Origin: Nemertoderma westbladi | Taxonomy: Eukaryota > Xenacoelomorpha > Nemertodermatida > Nemertodermatidae | Direction of reading: 5' to 3' | Length of the DNA stretch: 64,000 nucleotides | NCBI GenBank assembly: GCA_032718475.1 | Contig: JAUCBJ010001376.1 | Span: 1 to 64,000, forward strand | Program-made: the position numbers and the translations under genes | Shown here: in pieces, positions 21,061 through 32,259 of the stretch | Numbering within the stretch: position 1 is the first letter of the stretch | Layout: every line of letters starts with the position of its first letter | The notes under the pieces: generated by a model | Database searches by the model: none | What the model was told of the DNA's origin: nothing | Seen by the model: only the letters and a program-made list of their open reading frames with translations

Positions 21061-23270
21061 AGGTCTATGAAAAATTACAGCAAGGATCGCTTTTTAAGTT
21101 TGTTAGTTAATTCTGACTGGGAACCCTGTTTTAAGGCCGCTGACATTAACCTTGCATACACTGATTTTAAAGATATTTTTAAAGGCACTTAATACTGTAG
21201 CACCAATTAAAGAAATTAGTCTTAAACAACGCACTGAGCCCTGGATGACCTCGGGTATTCTTAGTAATATCAGAGAAAGAGATAACTATTTGTATAAATT
21301 TAGGAAATACCGTGTTTTAGCTGCTTATAATAATTACTGCAAATATAGAAACCTTGTCCAACGGGAAATAAAAAAAGCTAAATCTGAATATTTGTACGAC
21401 AAAATAAGTGAGAATAAAGATAATCCTTAAAGTCTATGGTCTACCCTAAAATCTTTAGGTTATAAAAACCTTAAATCTAAATCGAATATTGTTCTGCAAG
21501 ATAATGGTGAGCTGATTCATGATCATACTCTAGTTAGTAATTTATTTAATAATTATTTTACTAATGTGGCCTCTAATTTAGTTAAGAAGTTACCGTTATC
21601 AAGTAATAAATATAGTATAGGGTCCGAAACTCTAAATAATTTTTATTTAGAAAAGTTACAAAATTCAGAAAAGTTATTTTTAAAACCCGTTTCTGAGGAT
21701 TTCGTTTTTCAAAATATACTTAGCCTATCAGCCTCAAAAACTACCGGTCTAGACCTAATACCTGCCCGTTTTCTTAAGGATGGTATTGAAGTACTTAAAG
21801 TGCCTATTACTTTTATTATTAATTACTCTATCGTAGATAATGTAGTACCAGACGAACTGAAATTAGCTAAGGTTGTTCCTCTGTATAAAAAGAATAGTAA
21901 AGTAGAAACCTGTAATTACAGACCTGTTGGTATCTTAAGTATTGTATCTAAAATTCTAGAACGTTCTGTTTTTCTACAGCTGGAAGCACATCTTAGTAGG
22001 CTAAATCTGATCTATGAACTTCAGTCTGGTTTTCGTAAATCATATTCTACAGACACCTGTCTTATTAACTTAACTGATACAATTAGATGTAATAACGCAA
22101 TGGGTTTATATACTGGTATGGTAATGTTGGACCTACAAAAGGCTTTCGATACAGTAGATCACGAAATTCTGCTTGGTAAGTTAGGCCTGATGGGTGTAGG
22201 TTCTATAGACTGGTTCAAGTCCTACCTGTCAGACAGAGGTCAAACTGTAGTCATTAGCAAATCGCAGTCTACTATACAAGAGATTACCTGTGGTGTACCG
22301 CAAGGTAGTATATTAGGTCCTCTGCTTTTTGAATGCTATGTAAATGATATGATAAGTAGTATAGATCCCGATTTTAAACTCATTTTATATACCGACGACA
22401 GTGCTCTTATTTTCTCTCATAAAGATCCTATCCATATTTCCCAAAAGTTAAGTGCAGTTCTAGAATCCTGTAATGAGTGGTTGGTTGATAATATGCTATC
22501 ATTTCACTACGGTAAGACTGAAAGTATTTTGTTTGGTTCCAAAAGAAAGTTAAAGAAGGTAACTAAGTTTGAAGTCACTAGTAATGGACATAAGATTGAA
22601 AATAAAAAGGAAGTTAAATATTTAGGCGCCACATTGGATAACTGCTTATCAGGAGAAAGCACAGTGAAAAATATTTTCTCGAAAGTTAACAGTAGGCTTA
22701 GGTTTCTATACAAAATTAAAAATAGTTTTCAACACCGACTCCCGCAAGTTACTTTGCTCTTCTTTAATACAGTGCCATATGGACTATGCATGCTCTTCTT
22801 GGTATGAAGGCTTAACCAAACAGCTTAAATGTAAATTACAAGTAGCTCAGAATAAAGTAGTACGATTTATTAAAGACTACAAACCTAGACACCACCTAAC
22901 TCCAGAAGACTTTTCTGAATCTGGACTACTTAACTTAGATAGTAGAGTTAAGCAGCTACGCCTTAACCATGTGCATAAAGTGTATAATGGTAAATGTCGT
23001 AATTACCTAAAACAAAAATTCAACAGAGTACGCGATACACACTCTTTCAGTACCAGAGCTAGTGCTTCAAACTTCTACCTCCCGAATTGTAAATCCTTTG
23101 AATCTGATACTTTCTTTTTTAACAGCATTAAAATTTGGAACGCTCTGTCTAATGAAATTAAAAATCTAGATAATCAACATTCTTTTAAATCTGCAGTTAA
23201 ATCTCACCTCCGTGTGCAATGTAAAATGTACAATAGTACAACGTACAATAGTCCTACAGTAAGTTATTAG
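21061..23270 (+). pseudogene. LINE reverse transcriptase and C-terminal region
   Basis: The linker (21061-21430: RTEPWMTSGILSNIRERDNY, then REIKKAKSEYLYDKI) ends in a TAA at 21428 and resumes in the same register. The long frame 21566-22800 contains all RT blocks: [27 protein letters not shown] and [32 protein letters not shown] (first Asp), [26 protein letters not shown] (catalytic box YTDD in place of the usual YADD) and [15 protein letters not shown] 1-bp shift at about 22800 moves to [24 protein letters not shown] and the conserved C-terminal block ending at 23270. The protein would prime and copy LINE RNA at the nick. Confidence 0.92.
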
Positions 23271-23612
23271 TTTATTAATTATTTACTATTTATACTGTAA
23301 TTACGTTTTATAATAAATTGTTCTGTACATTACATCTTTATCGTTGAGTCGGACATTGTCACGCTCTCGGTAAAGTTGTACATGTACATAATGTAATTAC
23401 GTTTTATATTGGTTTTAGGTTAGCGTAGTGTAATATTGTATTTGTAACCAAGTAACATAAAGGACCCCCTTGGAAATAAGCTGCAAAGCTTTAGGGGTAA
23501 TCCTATATGTTATGTTGGACAATACCTTTATACCGATACATTGTTCGGTGTATTTGTTATTGTTTTTACATAATGTATAAATAAATCTATCTATCTATCT
23601 ATCGATAATTAA
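23271..23612 (+). other. LINE 3' UTR and (TCTA)n tail
   Basis: AT-rich 3' UTR following the RT stop. It ends in AATAAATCTATCTATCTATC followed by TATCG, a short microsatellite tail typical of CR1/L2-group insertions. No coding potential is seen. Confidence 0.75.
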
Positions 23613-23746
23613 AGCCTACAATATACATCAGAGTGACGATGATGTATATATTTATAGTTTGTCGCTCCTTGATGTTATGTGGCATCACCGGCTGGCTCCT
23701 GGGTCTCTCGGGCTCGCTCCTCTCTTTTGTCCCCTTCCCAGATACA

Positions 23747-24898
23747 CTAGTCTGCCTCTGGTAGATTCCAACGATGGCGTACTCGAGGCTTCGCTTCCTG
23801 GGACGATGAGGACAACCCCTGAGCGCTAACTAGTTCCCGACTGATGCTCCTTCCTCGGCCTCGCCCCATTTGCCGCGTCGCAGCGGGCGCCTCCGCCAAC
23901 TCCTCCTTCTGTAATTGTACGTGCGACCTTTCGGACATCCCCTGCGCTTTGCGTTGCAGCTGCTGAGCATCGATGATTTCATGGTATTGAGCGTCTTTCG
24001 CTTGATGCTTACTGAGGACCACTCCATCAGCTCCTTGCCATGAGCTAGGAGCTCCAGCTGTCGTTGCGGTGGGCGCATCAGCCCGCTGCTCCGCTATCCG
24101 TTCAGCGGTCAATGACCCTAGATGAATGTGGATCAACAGGAATTCGTTCCTGTATTGGATGGCCGATACCCTCCAATCGCCCCACGCGCGCACCAACTTC
24201 CTTGTCTCCGAGAATATTCCATTAGTAATTCTATTGCAAATAGCGATAAAGTTCCAGGTATATTTATTGTCCATATTAAGCTGTCTGAAGTATGACCTGA
24301 TCACCATAACTCTGGTGTTCCGTGGAAAGTCTTGAGCAGTTAACATTAATTCTTGATACTGGGGTAGCGATTGTAGGTAGGGCTTGTACGCCACATGTGA
24401 AGGATCCACTGCCCAGAATCCGTAGCCCGCCTTAAACGGCAGCCACCTCATCTGGGCCTGAATATGGTAATCCGCCATATCTTCCCACTTATCTAACATC
24501 TCTCGAAGTAAGTTAGCGCTATGGTTCTGAAAGGCATCGTCATGCAGCTGACACTTCGAACTGCGGTGTACCTTCACCCCACAATATCCGCACTGAGAAA
24601 TGAAGACGGTACATATATAGAATGAATGGTCAGTCTCATTGCACCAACGGCAAACCTTGTGCGCTGCTTCGACCACAGCATCACACGTCTTCTGACTGTG
24701 TCTTGTGCTACCGCACAACTTATATCTACGCACTTGCGGGAACCAAGCCCTCTCATATATGAGGTCTCCAATCGGTTTCGTGCTTCCTTCCTTCCCAATA
24801 TCTAGAACAATGTCATCTTCTCTGGTTAAGGGTTGCTGATCTGGAACAAAGTAAACATCTTCGCCTTTGTTTTCGATCTCTAATATTTCCTCTCGCAT
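23747..24898 (-). CDS. triple zinc-knuckle accessory protein (copy B)
   Basis: The intact 383-residue frame has an acidic N-terminus, then three CCHC-like knuckles at about residues 55-120: KLCGSTRHSQKTC (first Cys replaced), CRWCNETDHSFYIC and CGYCGVKVHRSSKC, the last two exact C-x2-C-x4-H-x4-C. Next is a block shared with copies C and D: KWEDMADYHIQAQMRWLP, then YQELMLTAQDF and VIRSYFRQLN. The tail is Gln-, Ser- and Arg-rich (GRGRGRSISRE). CCHC knuckles bind single-stranded nucleic acid, so a chaperone or packaging role is plausible but unproven. It follows the exonuclease-like ORF by about 270 bp on the same strand. It is the only copy of the family without a visible frame break. Confidence 0.72.
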   Translation of the reverse strand: MREEILEIENKGEDVYFVPDQQPLTREDDIVLDIGKEGSTKPIGDLIYERAWFPQVRRYKLCGSTRHSQKTCDAVVEAAHKVCRWCNETDHSFYICTVFISQCGYCGVKVHRSSKCQLHDDAFQNHSANLLREMLDKWEDMADYHIQAQMRWLPFKAGYGFWAVDPSHVAYKPYLQSLPQYQELMLTAQDFPRNTRVMVIRSYFRQLNMDNKYTWNFIAICNRITNGIFSETRKLVRAWGDWRVSAIQYRNEFLLIHIHLGSLTAERIAEQRADAPTATTAGAPSSWQGADGVVLSKHQAKDAQYHEIIDAQQLQRKAQGMSERSHVQLQKEELAEAPAATRQMGRGRGRSISRELVSAQGLSSSSQEAKPRVRHRWNLPEAD

Positions 24899-25163
24899 CC
24901 GTTTAGGATATCACTTCTCCACCGGAAGATCCATTCCGAACACCTTTACTAACGTCTCAGGCCAACCCTCTCCCTTCCTCTCTCTAACGGGTCTGTCTGC
25001 ATCCAAGTGGAGTACCAAACCCGCGGGTTAGGTTCCCGAACCACTTCTCCAATACCTCTGCCATCGGATACTCCATGGAAGTTCGATCTCCCAAGTCTTC
25101 AATGTTCTGTCGGTATACTCCTTCGAATATCGCCTATCCCCTTCTGACCATCGATGTATTATC

Positions 25164-26592
25164 CTACGATTGGTTGAAGAACGGGGTTAAGAAATGCTTC
25201 ATCACGTCAGACTGAATTCCCCCTTTCGATCTGATGTACTTTTCTCCTCCAAATACCAACGGATGGCGCTTCAAAACTCTCGCGACTATGTCCGTAATTA
25301 GGCAAGTTACCGTGTAGACTCCAACACCAAATAATATTGCAACAAAGCACAGGGTGGTGCGCAGATGTTCCAATATACCAACGCTTGCCACTTGAAATGG
25401 GATTTGAACTCAGCTCCCGGCGGCGTGTTATATTCACTATATGCCTCCTCGTATTTCTTTTGCGTGTTTAACTTGATGTCCCAATTATATAATAAGTGCG
25501 CTATAAAACCCATACCAGTCTTAACAGAATTGGGGTACTCCATATAAATCCCAATGTCCTGCGCCCATAGCAATAATAGCTTCGTGTCAATGAATGGTCT
25601 TCGCAATAGATCCTTCAGGTCTGCCGTAGCGTTGAAATCACTCTCCAGATCACTCTGGACACCTGATCCCACCTTGACATAATCTTGGTTAAAAATCGCC
25701 TCCCTAACCTTCTTGGGTAACATCCTAGTGTCAATCCGCTCCGCTCCATGCATACCCCCTCGTCTACATACCTCTAAGATTTGCTCTCGGGGATCCTTCC
25801 CGCGCCTATATTGCGTCGTTATAATGCTCGCTCGAACTTGAATACATTTGCTGGTCAAGTATTCCTGGTGAGACCCTCCCTCGTTGTCATAAAACATTAG
25901 ACGCAAATCCTCCAAGGATTCCTCCGTCATTCTCCATTGGTGCTGAATCTCGTCGGATGGGGTCCACATGCGCTCAATAGCCTTGGGGTCATCATATTGG
26001 GTATAGGAACCCTTCCTCCTCAACCACGCTTGGTCTACCTCCTCGTCGTCTGGGAACGTAGTCACCGCGACCCATACCTTTATGTATTTGTCTAGCCAAC
26101 TGAACAACTGACTCTCCTTCCCCGGAGCTCCAAACTTATCCAATGTGTTGTAGTACATATCTGCATCGGAACATCGCGCAGGAACTTCGCACATAAGGCT
26201 TCCCTCAAGCAGTCGACATTCCCATGATCCGCCAACGTCACCATTGGCAAGAATCGAATAGCTTCTCGCGCCTCTGGATGATCTACCAACATCGCAGCTT
26301 CATTACCACTGGAATAATACACCGGTCTAGGTTGAGATACAGCATGTGGAACAAATCCAGTAACTCTCCTCATCTCTTTCTGGTGTTTATCCACAGTCTT
26401 ATTATATTCAGCTATACGTTCTATGAATAGTTGTTTCACATTTGCCGCTCGCTCATCCTGTCGCAACACGTCTATCTCGTCCTGGTGCCCAGGCGTGAGC
26501 TTCTTATAGGTGGTGAAGTGTGGCGAAGTGAATGTGGACCAGGGACTCGAGAGTTCCAAACCCGCGGGTTTGGTGCTCGAGTCCCGTACCAC
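25164..26592 (-). pseudogene. DEDD 3'-5' exonuclease-like protein (copy B)
   Basis: Two overlapping frames (26592-26092 and 26194-25307) plus a short third (25391-25164) represent one protein with two frameshifts, near 26160 and 25390. The N-terminal part is charged (DEIDVLRQDERAANVKQLF). The domain has LRLMFYDNEGG (motif I, D-x-E), VKVGSGVQSDLESDF (motif II Asp), PFIDTKLLLLWAQ and VKTGMGFIAHLL, then a C-terminal helix-like block (VYTVTCLITDIV) that aligns with copy C. The usual Y-x3-D or H-x4-D last carboxylate is not evident. The nearest families are WRN- and RNase D-like exonucleases; I infer fold, not activity. It sits between the charged ORF and the zinc-knuckle ORF. Confidence 0.65.
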
Positions 26593-26767
26593 TTCGCGCC
26601 GCGCCTCCAGGTCCTTCTATGCTCGGTAGAGTGAAATGGCCGCTGCCATTTCTATCAAAGCGGGAGTCGTACGAGGTTTAATCACTGTGTACGGATCCAA
26701 AGTTGTAACGGTCGGCGTAACAGGTCTCGGAGGTCTCTTTCCGCTAAAATCGATGCTGAAAATCGGA

Positions 26768-27331
26768 TTACTCATCGGGTAACCTCCTTCGTTGTTCATA
26801 AGAATCTGATGAGCCTTGCACCGCGTTAATATCCGCGTTTAGACGATCGGGGATGGATACATCTTGTTTATTCATACATTCGCTGCATTTGTTGAACAAA
26901 TTATACATGCTGAAAACCCTTGGCGTCTCCTCGTCCTCCCCTCGGGTTCTTCGGTAAAGATGCATTCTGTCAAATTGATCTCTAACGGCAGGTAGAGGTT
27001 CATCGTGCGATAAATACATATTCATATGGTATAGTCACGCTATCTCCTCGTTGGGATCCGCGCTTACATCTCACACATCAACGGCGAAGTCGTAGGGGTA
27101 TCGGGTTCGGTATTCTCGACGCAACACCTCCATTCAGTCCTCCAACGCCCTCATTCTTTCCCTCCTTAATCCTTTATCGTAATTCGATTTAAAGTTAGTA
27201 TTCAAATCTATCACAGATCATCCGTGGTAATACACATTTGAATCCTTACAACCATGACGGGCAAACGGTAGTCCGGCTTCTTCTTTAGCAGTCCAACCTC
27301 TCCTCGGTTCCGCAGTGATATCTTTACTCAT
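26768..27331 (-). pseudogene. charged accessory ORF (copy B) with four TGA stops
   Basis: From the ATG at 27331 one frame runs 188 codons (MSKDITAEPRRGWTAKEEAG ... VIDLNTNFKSNYDKG ... YHMNMYLSHDEPLPAVRDQF ... FNKCSECMNK). It is interrupted by four stops, all TGA, and by no indel before 26768. Part of it (VIDLNTNF...RRERM) resembles PIDLNT-like text (PIDLHNTDDVDTKREMI) in the ORF at 51251-51649 of relic D, which supports a shared accessory ORF. Function is unknown. A third frame continues from 26799 (MNNEGGYPMSNPIFSIDF) and may be the real N-terminus of the exonuclease-like ORF. Confidence 0.55.
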
Positions 27332-27469
27332 CATTATTACTCATTTCTTTGCGCATATATTATATGTATATATATATTTATCCAAATAATCTGTTACATT
27401 AATTAGTTACACTGTGGGTGGATCAGTTAGATAGTAAGGAGGGATCGACATCCCGAGCTACCTGGCCCA

Positions 27470-28330
27470 CCTTCCAGCAGTTCAGGTTCAGGTGCGCGAT
27501 CAGCTGTTCCGCTCCAATCAACATGGACACATTTCTATAACCTACCTGGTGTCTTGGTATTTTGAAAGGAGTATTTTTTCAAAATACTCCTGAGCTATGG
27601 GACTCATCAGTGGCACCTTACCTAACTGCCTGCCGAACCCTTTCATAGCTAGACACTTAAATTCATCCAACGGCAATGCTCTCCTTTCCTGGCGAGTGTG
27701 CTCTTCTCTTGGGAGTAGGGAGTCTAGTTCCACAGAAATCTTATGTCCCTCGACCTCTCCTACCCCGTGCATGGATTTTAACTCTATTTTTATCTCCTCA
27801 GCATCCTGGAAGCTGGAAACGGCTCTTGCCACTTCCTCGTCTATATACGATAATGTGGACGCGTTGTCTAACATTACATATATTATCTTTGATCCTTTGT
27901 CTCCGGTAAGTTTCACCGGTTTCACGCTGAATATCTCTGACGTGGCCGATGATAAATACATTCTCACGCTGGTCGACAAGCTATCAGTAGTGAATCCCTG
28001 GCAGGTTACCTCCCTCGCGCTCGCTTCACCATCCTCATCTAATGAACCTGGTTGATATCCATCATCTTGGATGCCGGTGTACGTATTTTTCCTTATCATT
28101 ACGGGATCTCTGCTTCCCTTCCTTTGAGGATTTCTCTGTAAATAACGGTCTGTTGGAGTATGGAAATCTGCATGTAGCAACTTGTGATGTAGTCTGCCGC
28201 ACTCCATACATCCGTCTTTACTGTTCGGGCACTGGCGCCGTACGTGACCTGGAGCAAGACATGCCCAACAGTGGTCCAGCATCTGCACTTGAACCCTTCT
28301 CTGTTCCGAAGTTAGCTCCTTGAAATGCCT
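27470..28330 (-). pseudogene. BEL/Pao gag zinc knuckles and aspartic protease (relic B)
   Basis: The frame carries CRHFKELTSEQR and CWACLAPGHVRRQCPNSKDG, CMECGRLHHKLLH, the twin cysteine-histidine knuckles that end Pao gag proteins. It continues to the retropepsin-like protease: IYVMLDNASTLSYIDEEVA (active-site Asp in LDNAST, where DSGAS/DNAST variants are usual), LKSMHGVGEV and ALPLDEFKCLA. The minus strand past the stop at 27542 still shows CLIGAEQLIAHL-like text, the flap and C-terminal ILIGAD-type strand, with breaks. The protease matures gag-pol. RT should follow but is missing. Confidence 0.85.
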
Positions 28331-28456
28331 GCAACTGTCTAACTTATGGTCATCTGATCTTACCTACTTTAGTAGGCATAATTGGCAACCTACAAATCCA
28401 TCTGGCAACTCCTGTTGCTTCACTCTGGGTCTATCTGACCTCTCACCTGACCATAC

Positions 28457-29045
28457 TCACGAGTCTGGTCTGAAGGCAGGGGTACTCGGATTGTATTTGT
28501 CCATTGTGTTAAATGTCACAGTCGTTTTGTCCATGTCAAAACTCACCATTGACTTCCCGATAGCAGGGTTGGTCTCTCTCATATTCTCTTCTGAGAAATT
28601 CGACTTCATCTCTGCTACCACGTCTGTGGCTATCATATTATGAATATGTCTGATCATGTCTGAGTGTCAACACTTTGTCCAGACCCTCCAGTTTGTTTTC
28701 TAGTTTTCGCCATTTCTGTCGATAACGCATGTTTAAGCGTCTTATTATACTTTTTAAGACTTCTGTGTGGTCACCATGATGAGGCAGATTCACCGTCTTT
28801 AAGATATCTAATGCGTTTGAGATAGCGTTAGCTAAGTTCAACAGCTCTAACGGAGTCGGAGATCTCCCACTATTGGTTTTATTCCCGTAAATGTCGCTAA
28901 GTGTCTTCATGGCTAATTCAAATGCTCTTTCATTGCCAACGAAGTTATCAGCAATGGCTCTTGGTTCCCGATGGAGCATTTGTAGTAGGTAGTTGAATTT
29001 TTCATTTGAGTGAAGGTGCTGTTGGTCAATTGCTCATCGACATAA
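28457..29045 (-). pseudogene. BEL/Pao gag, DUF1759-like region (relic B)
   Basis: The frame gives THSNEKFNYLLQMLHREPRA, then NERAFELAMKTLSDIYGNK and LRHDQTYS, followed in a shifted frame by TDVVAEMKSNFSEENMRE. The KF.YLL..L.g.A...... Y..A...L...YG pattern is typical of the gag core of Pao elements (DUF1759). The frame is broken from the upstream coiled-coil gag by a TGA and a shift near 29045. It would form the particle shell in the cytoplasm. Confidence 0.75.
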
Positions 29046-29059
29046 GTCTTAAATGTCCT

Positions 29060-30616
29060 TCAATGTTTGTGGTTGCCCATAAACTTCTGGGGTTGTTGCG
29101 CCGGCAGTTCCTGCCTAGTGGCAAACTTACCTATGTCTCTAAGGGTGGCGTCATTCCGGGTCATCAAGTTGGTTAGTTCTGCAGGATTGTTAAGTCTAGT
29201 CCCTTCCCGGGGGTTCATACTTACCTGCTCTACGTTGGTCTGACGCCTCAAATCTTCCTCTTCTTCGCTCGAGTCGGTGTCAGTTCTCGGTGCTCGTTTT
29301 GGTTTCGCTGCTGAAGCTCTAATCCAAGCTTCTTCTATAAATCTTTCATCTGAGTGCAGAAAATTGGGATTATGGATCATAGGGATGGGTGTTCTTACCT
29401 GAGGTCTTTGAGGTATTGTTGCCTCTGATATGCGTACTCGTGTGCCAGATTGGACTCCACCTTGTTCTTGTCTGCAAGGATTAGAATTAGTCCTTACCTG
29501 GGCTGCTTCCTTTATTTGTAAGTTACTAAGCATGTCCGTTATAGGTTGGATGTGCAGCGATATAGCTTGCGCTAGACTGGCGCTTAACTCCTCCCTCATA
29601 ATAAATTCCTGGCTAGGGTTCCGCTGAGCCGTTGGCTCTATTTGGGTAATTCATTGTCTTTCATATGATCCTTCTTCCGGTTTAACCCAGAAGTTTTCTG
29701 TCAAACTGGGTCGGTGATCCATTCGCGTATTCAAAACTCGCGGATTTGGTTCGCCCAATGTTCGTCCTATAAGGGTTTCTTCTATAAACTCCGCTGAATT
29801 GCGATAATAATTCACTCGTAGAGCGCCTTCCTGATGGCACGGATCTTGCGCAATTGGCGAGGCGCTAATACCAACTGGTGTGCGATATGTAGAAAATGGT
29901 TTAGTGATCTGAGTACTCGTAATAGTCGGACCGGGTATAGGTGCTCTTGTCGATGGTGACTCACGTATAACTGGAGATCTCGCCTCTTGTCCAGCCTTCT
30001 GTTGCGCGAATAGGTCTCGCAGCTCGGTATCGCTTTCTAAGCCCAATCTCACGCTTTCTAATTGATCCAACTTCCGTTGTTCTGCTTCCCTTGCGATTCT
30101 TGCGGCGGTTTCTGCCTTCAATTTAGCCTGTTCTTCATGTAGCAACCGCCTTTCATGTTCGAGTTGGAATTCACGTTCTTCACGCTCGCATTCGAGTTTA
30201 AGTTCGAGTTCTTTAATCTCGCGTTCACGTTGGAATTTGCGTTCCTCATGTTCGCGTTCAAGTTTAAGTTCGCGTTTCTCGCATTCGCATTCAAGTTTAA
30301 GTTTGCGTTCCTCACGTTCTTCGCACTCGCGTTGAAGTTTGAGTTCAAATGCCTTGTACTCGCGTTCACGTTGAAGTTCACGGGCTGCTGTGCAATCCTT
30401 CCTTACAGTAGCGGTAGGGGACCCTAATAATATTACCTCACCTTGATCTTCCTCACTAGTCACTGTCTCGTCCTCCTGTTCACTCACGTCAGCATCACTC
30501 GCTGCATCGTCATAGTCAGCATTATCGTCAACAGTTATGTTGACACTGTCGTCAGTCGGTGGTCCAGCCACCATCTCATAGCTGTCCTCTAGCGCCTCCT
30601 TCTCTGAGACACTCAT
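29060..30616 (-). pseudogene. BEL/Pao gag N-terminal region, acidic and coiled-coil (relic B)
   Basis: The start is the ATG at 30616 (MSVSEKEALEDSYEMV). Residues of about 1-70 are very acidic (DDAASDADVSEQEDETVTSE). Residues of about 85-210 form a long charged helix of degenerate repeats (ELKLECEREEREFQLEHERR), a predicted coiled coil. The rest is Pro/Ser-rich. A TGA at 29651 separates it, in the same frame, from 29599-29060 (MREELSASLAQAIS ... RTDTDSSEEEEDLRRQ). Coiled coils of this type are common in gag and probably drive assembly. The complementary strand open frames here are shadows. Confidence 0.75.
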
Positions 30617-32254
30617 TGTTTAAAGTATATTTTGCCTTCCGGCTTTAATCTCTCAAAATTTCGAGATGTACTGTATATTAATTTAATCGAATTTTCAATT
30701 AAATTATTTGTCAAAATAATTTATTTGGTCTCAAATGTCAAATACGAATGTAAATTCACAGTATAATATTGTGAATTTAATTGTATATAGTTATAGTAAA
30801 TACCGGTATAATATTTAAATAAAAATGTAGCTCTATAGCTATTATACAGCATTCAAATACCGGTATGACATGAAAATATTTTTGAATCTAAAAATTCAAA
30901 ATTCAAAAATTCAAAAAATTCAAAAAAATGAATTTGTCAACCAAAATATTTCTAATTTTATATATAGCTCAAATTAGCGTAATTTTACTTTTAAATGTTA
31001 TATATGTATCCACTGACGCATGGCTACACCTTCAGGTTGCGACACTCTCTCTCTCTCCAACTGAGCGATCCAAAACACCATGCCCGGCTAAACCTAACTA
31101 TCCTAACTAATAAATTGAGTTCAGTTTCGCAGTCAAACAACCGGTAATTTTTTACTGCTTCCACAAATACACTGGTACCAACAGAACAACTAACCTTGTT
31201 TGCTGTGAGATTCCACGTCCGCGTCCTAGGTTTCAGTCTCGTATGATTGTAAACCGGACCCGTAGGCCCACACAAACCCCAGGATCAGAAGTTCCATCTC
31301 GCCATGTATCTCCAGATGGTATAAAATAATTAGGCGGTTATCCAATATACCGGTACTAAAACTAAAACAAAAAAACTGTAAAAAAATTACTGTACATAGT
31401 ACAGCAAATAATACAATACTCTTTACTGTTAAGAAGCAACAGTAAATAATACAATACAAATACTCTTTACTGTTAAGAAGCAACAGTAAATAATACAATA
31501 CAAATACTCTTTACTGTTAAGCGATCAGAGGACGTTACTCCTTACTGATAAGCGATCCAACTTGGTCCAACGCAATCTCTTATTGTCGAACGCAAGCAGA
31601 ACCTTCAGAACTGTCTGCTAAGAATATTTTACTATTACGAACTATACGGCTCTGACAATCACTCGCTCCTTTCTCTGTTGATTTATCAACAGAGAGCTAA
31701 CTGTTCGAATTTATAAGCCAAAACAGCAGCAACCAAAACAATAAATCTAAAATGGCTCCCTAAGCTACTTAATATGAGTGCGGGTGGTCTGGCACTCAGA
31801 GTTCACTTATCACAGAGAAATACAGGAAGTTATCGGGCAGAATTAATGTCGAATGTGAGAATATTTTAATATTAAAATGGGATAGGCTATTTATTCGTCC
31901 TAATGTCAAAACTTGGCCTTATGCTGGCTTTAGGCCAGCAAATTTACTACTGCATATACTAGCTACCCGTACAAACTCTTAATTGTATTCTAACATGCTA
32001 AATAAACTACAGTGTCATAAAATACGAATTTGTATACTAATTACTAAGTATTCCAGAATATGTATTAATAATTATTACATTACTGAGTTATACTATCAAC
32101 AGCCTAAATACTGTATTATTTTGACCTAACGGCAATTAATAAGCATAAACTAAGAAATAGAAAGCAATCAAGAAAGGTAGCGCCTATCTAAACATTTACA
32201 TTAAAACATCACGCACTCTTCAGCAACACATAAAATAGCATTAGCAACAGAGCT
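30617..32254. other. AT-rich sequence between relic B and element E
   Basis: No gene is supported. Near 30890-30930 there is an ATTCAAAAATTCAAAAA-type repeat. At 31403-31522 a 44-bp unit (ACAGTAAATAATACAATACA plus AATACTCTTTACTGTTAAGAAG-type text) is repeated nearly three times and contains complementary TTTACTGTT and AACAGTAAA. The region may hold the decayed 5' end of relic B. Confidence 0.5.
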
Positions 32255-32259
32255 GGTAG

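Larger units (their letters stand above)
19696..23612 (+). mobile_element. CR1/L2-group LINE with 2A peptide and PHD finger
   Basis: The element is almost full length: a 5' region, a 2A peptide with PHD finger (19863-20410), AP endonuclease (20411-21010), reverse transcriptase and C-terminal region (to 23270), a 3' UTR and a (TCTA)n tail at about 23586-23603. At least five frameshifts and one TAA (21428) interrupt the reading frame, so it is inactive but fairly recent. Its left edge is uncertain. Confidence 0.88.
23747..30616 (-). mobile_element. BEL/Pao relic B: gag-protease plus accessory module, pol deleted
   Basis: On the minus strand: gag (30616-28457), zinc knuckle and aspartic protease (about 28330-27470), then directly the accessory ORFs: charged ORF (27331-26768), exonuclease-like ORF (26592-25164) and zinc-knuckle ORF (24898-23747). 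RT, RNase H and integrase are missing. No LTR of the A/E family was found on either side, so its ends are undefined; the 3' side stops near the CR1/L2 LINE tail. Confidence 0.7.
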
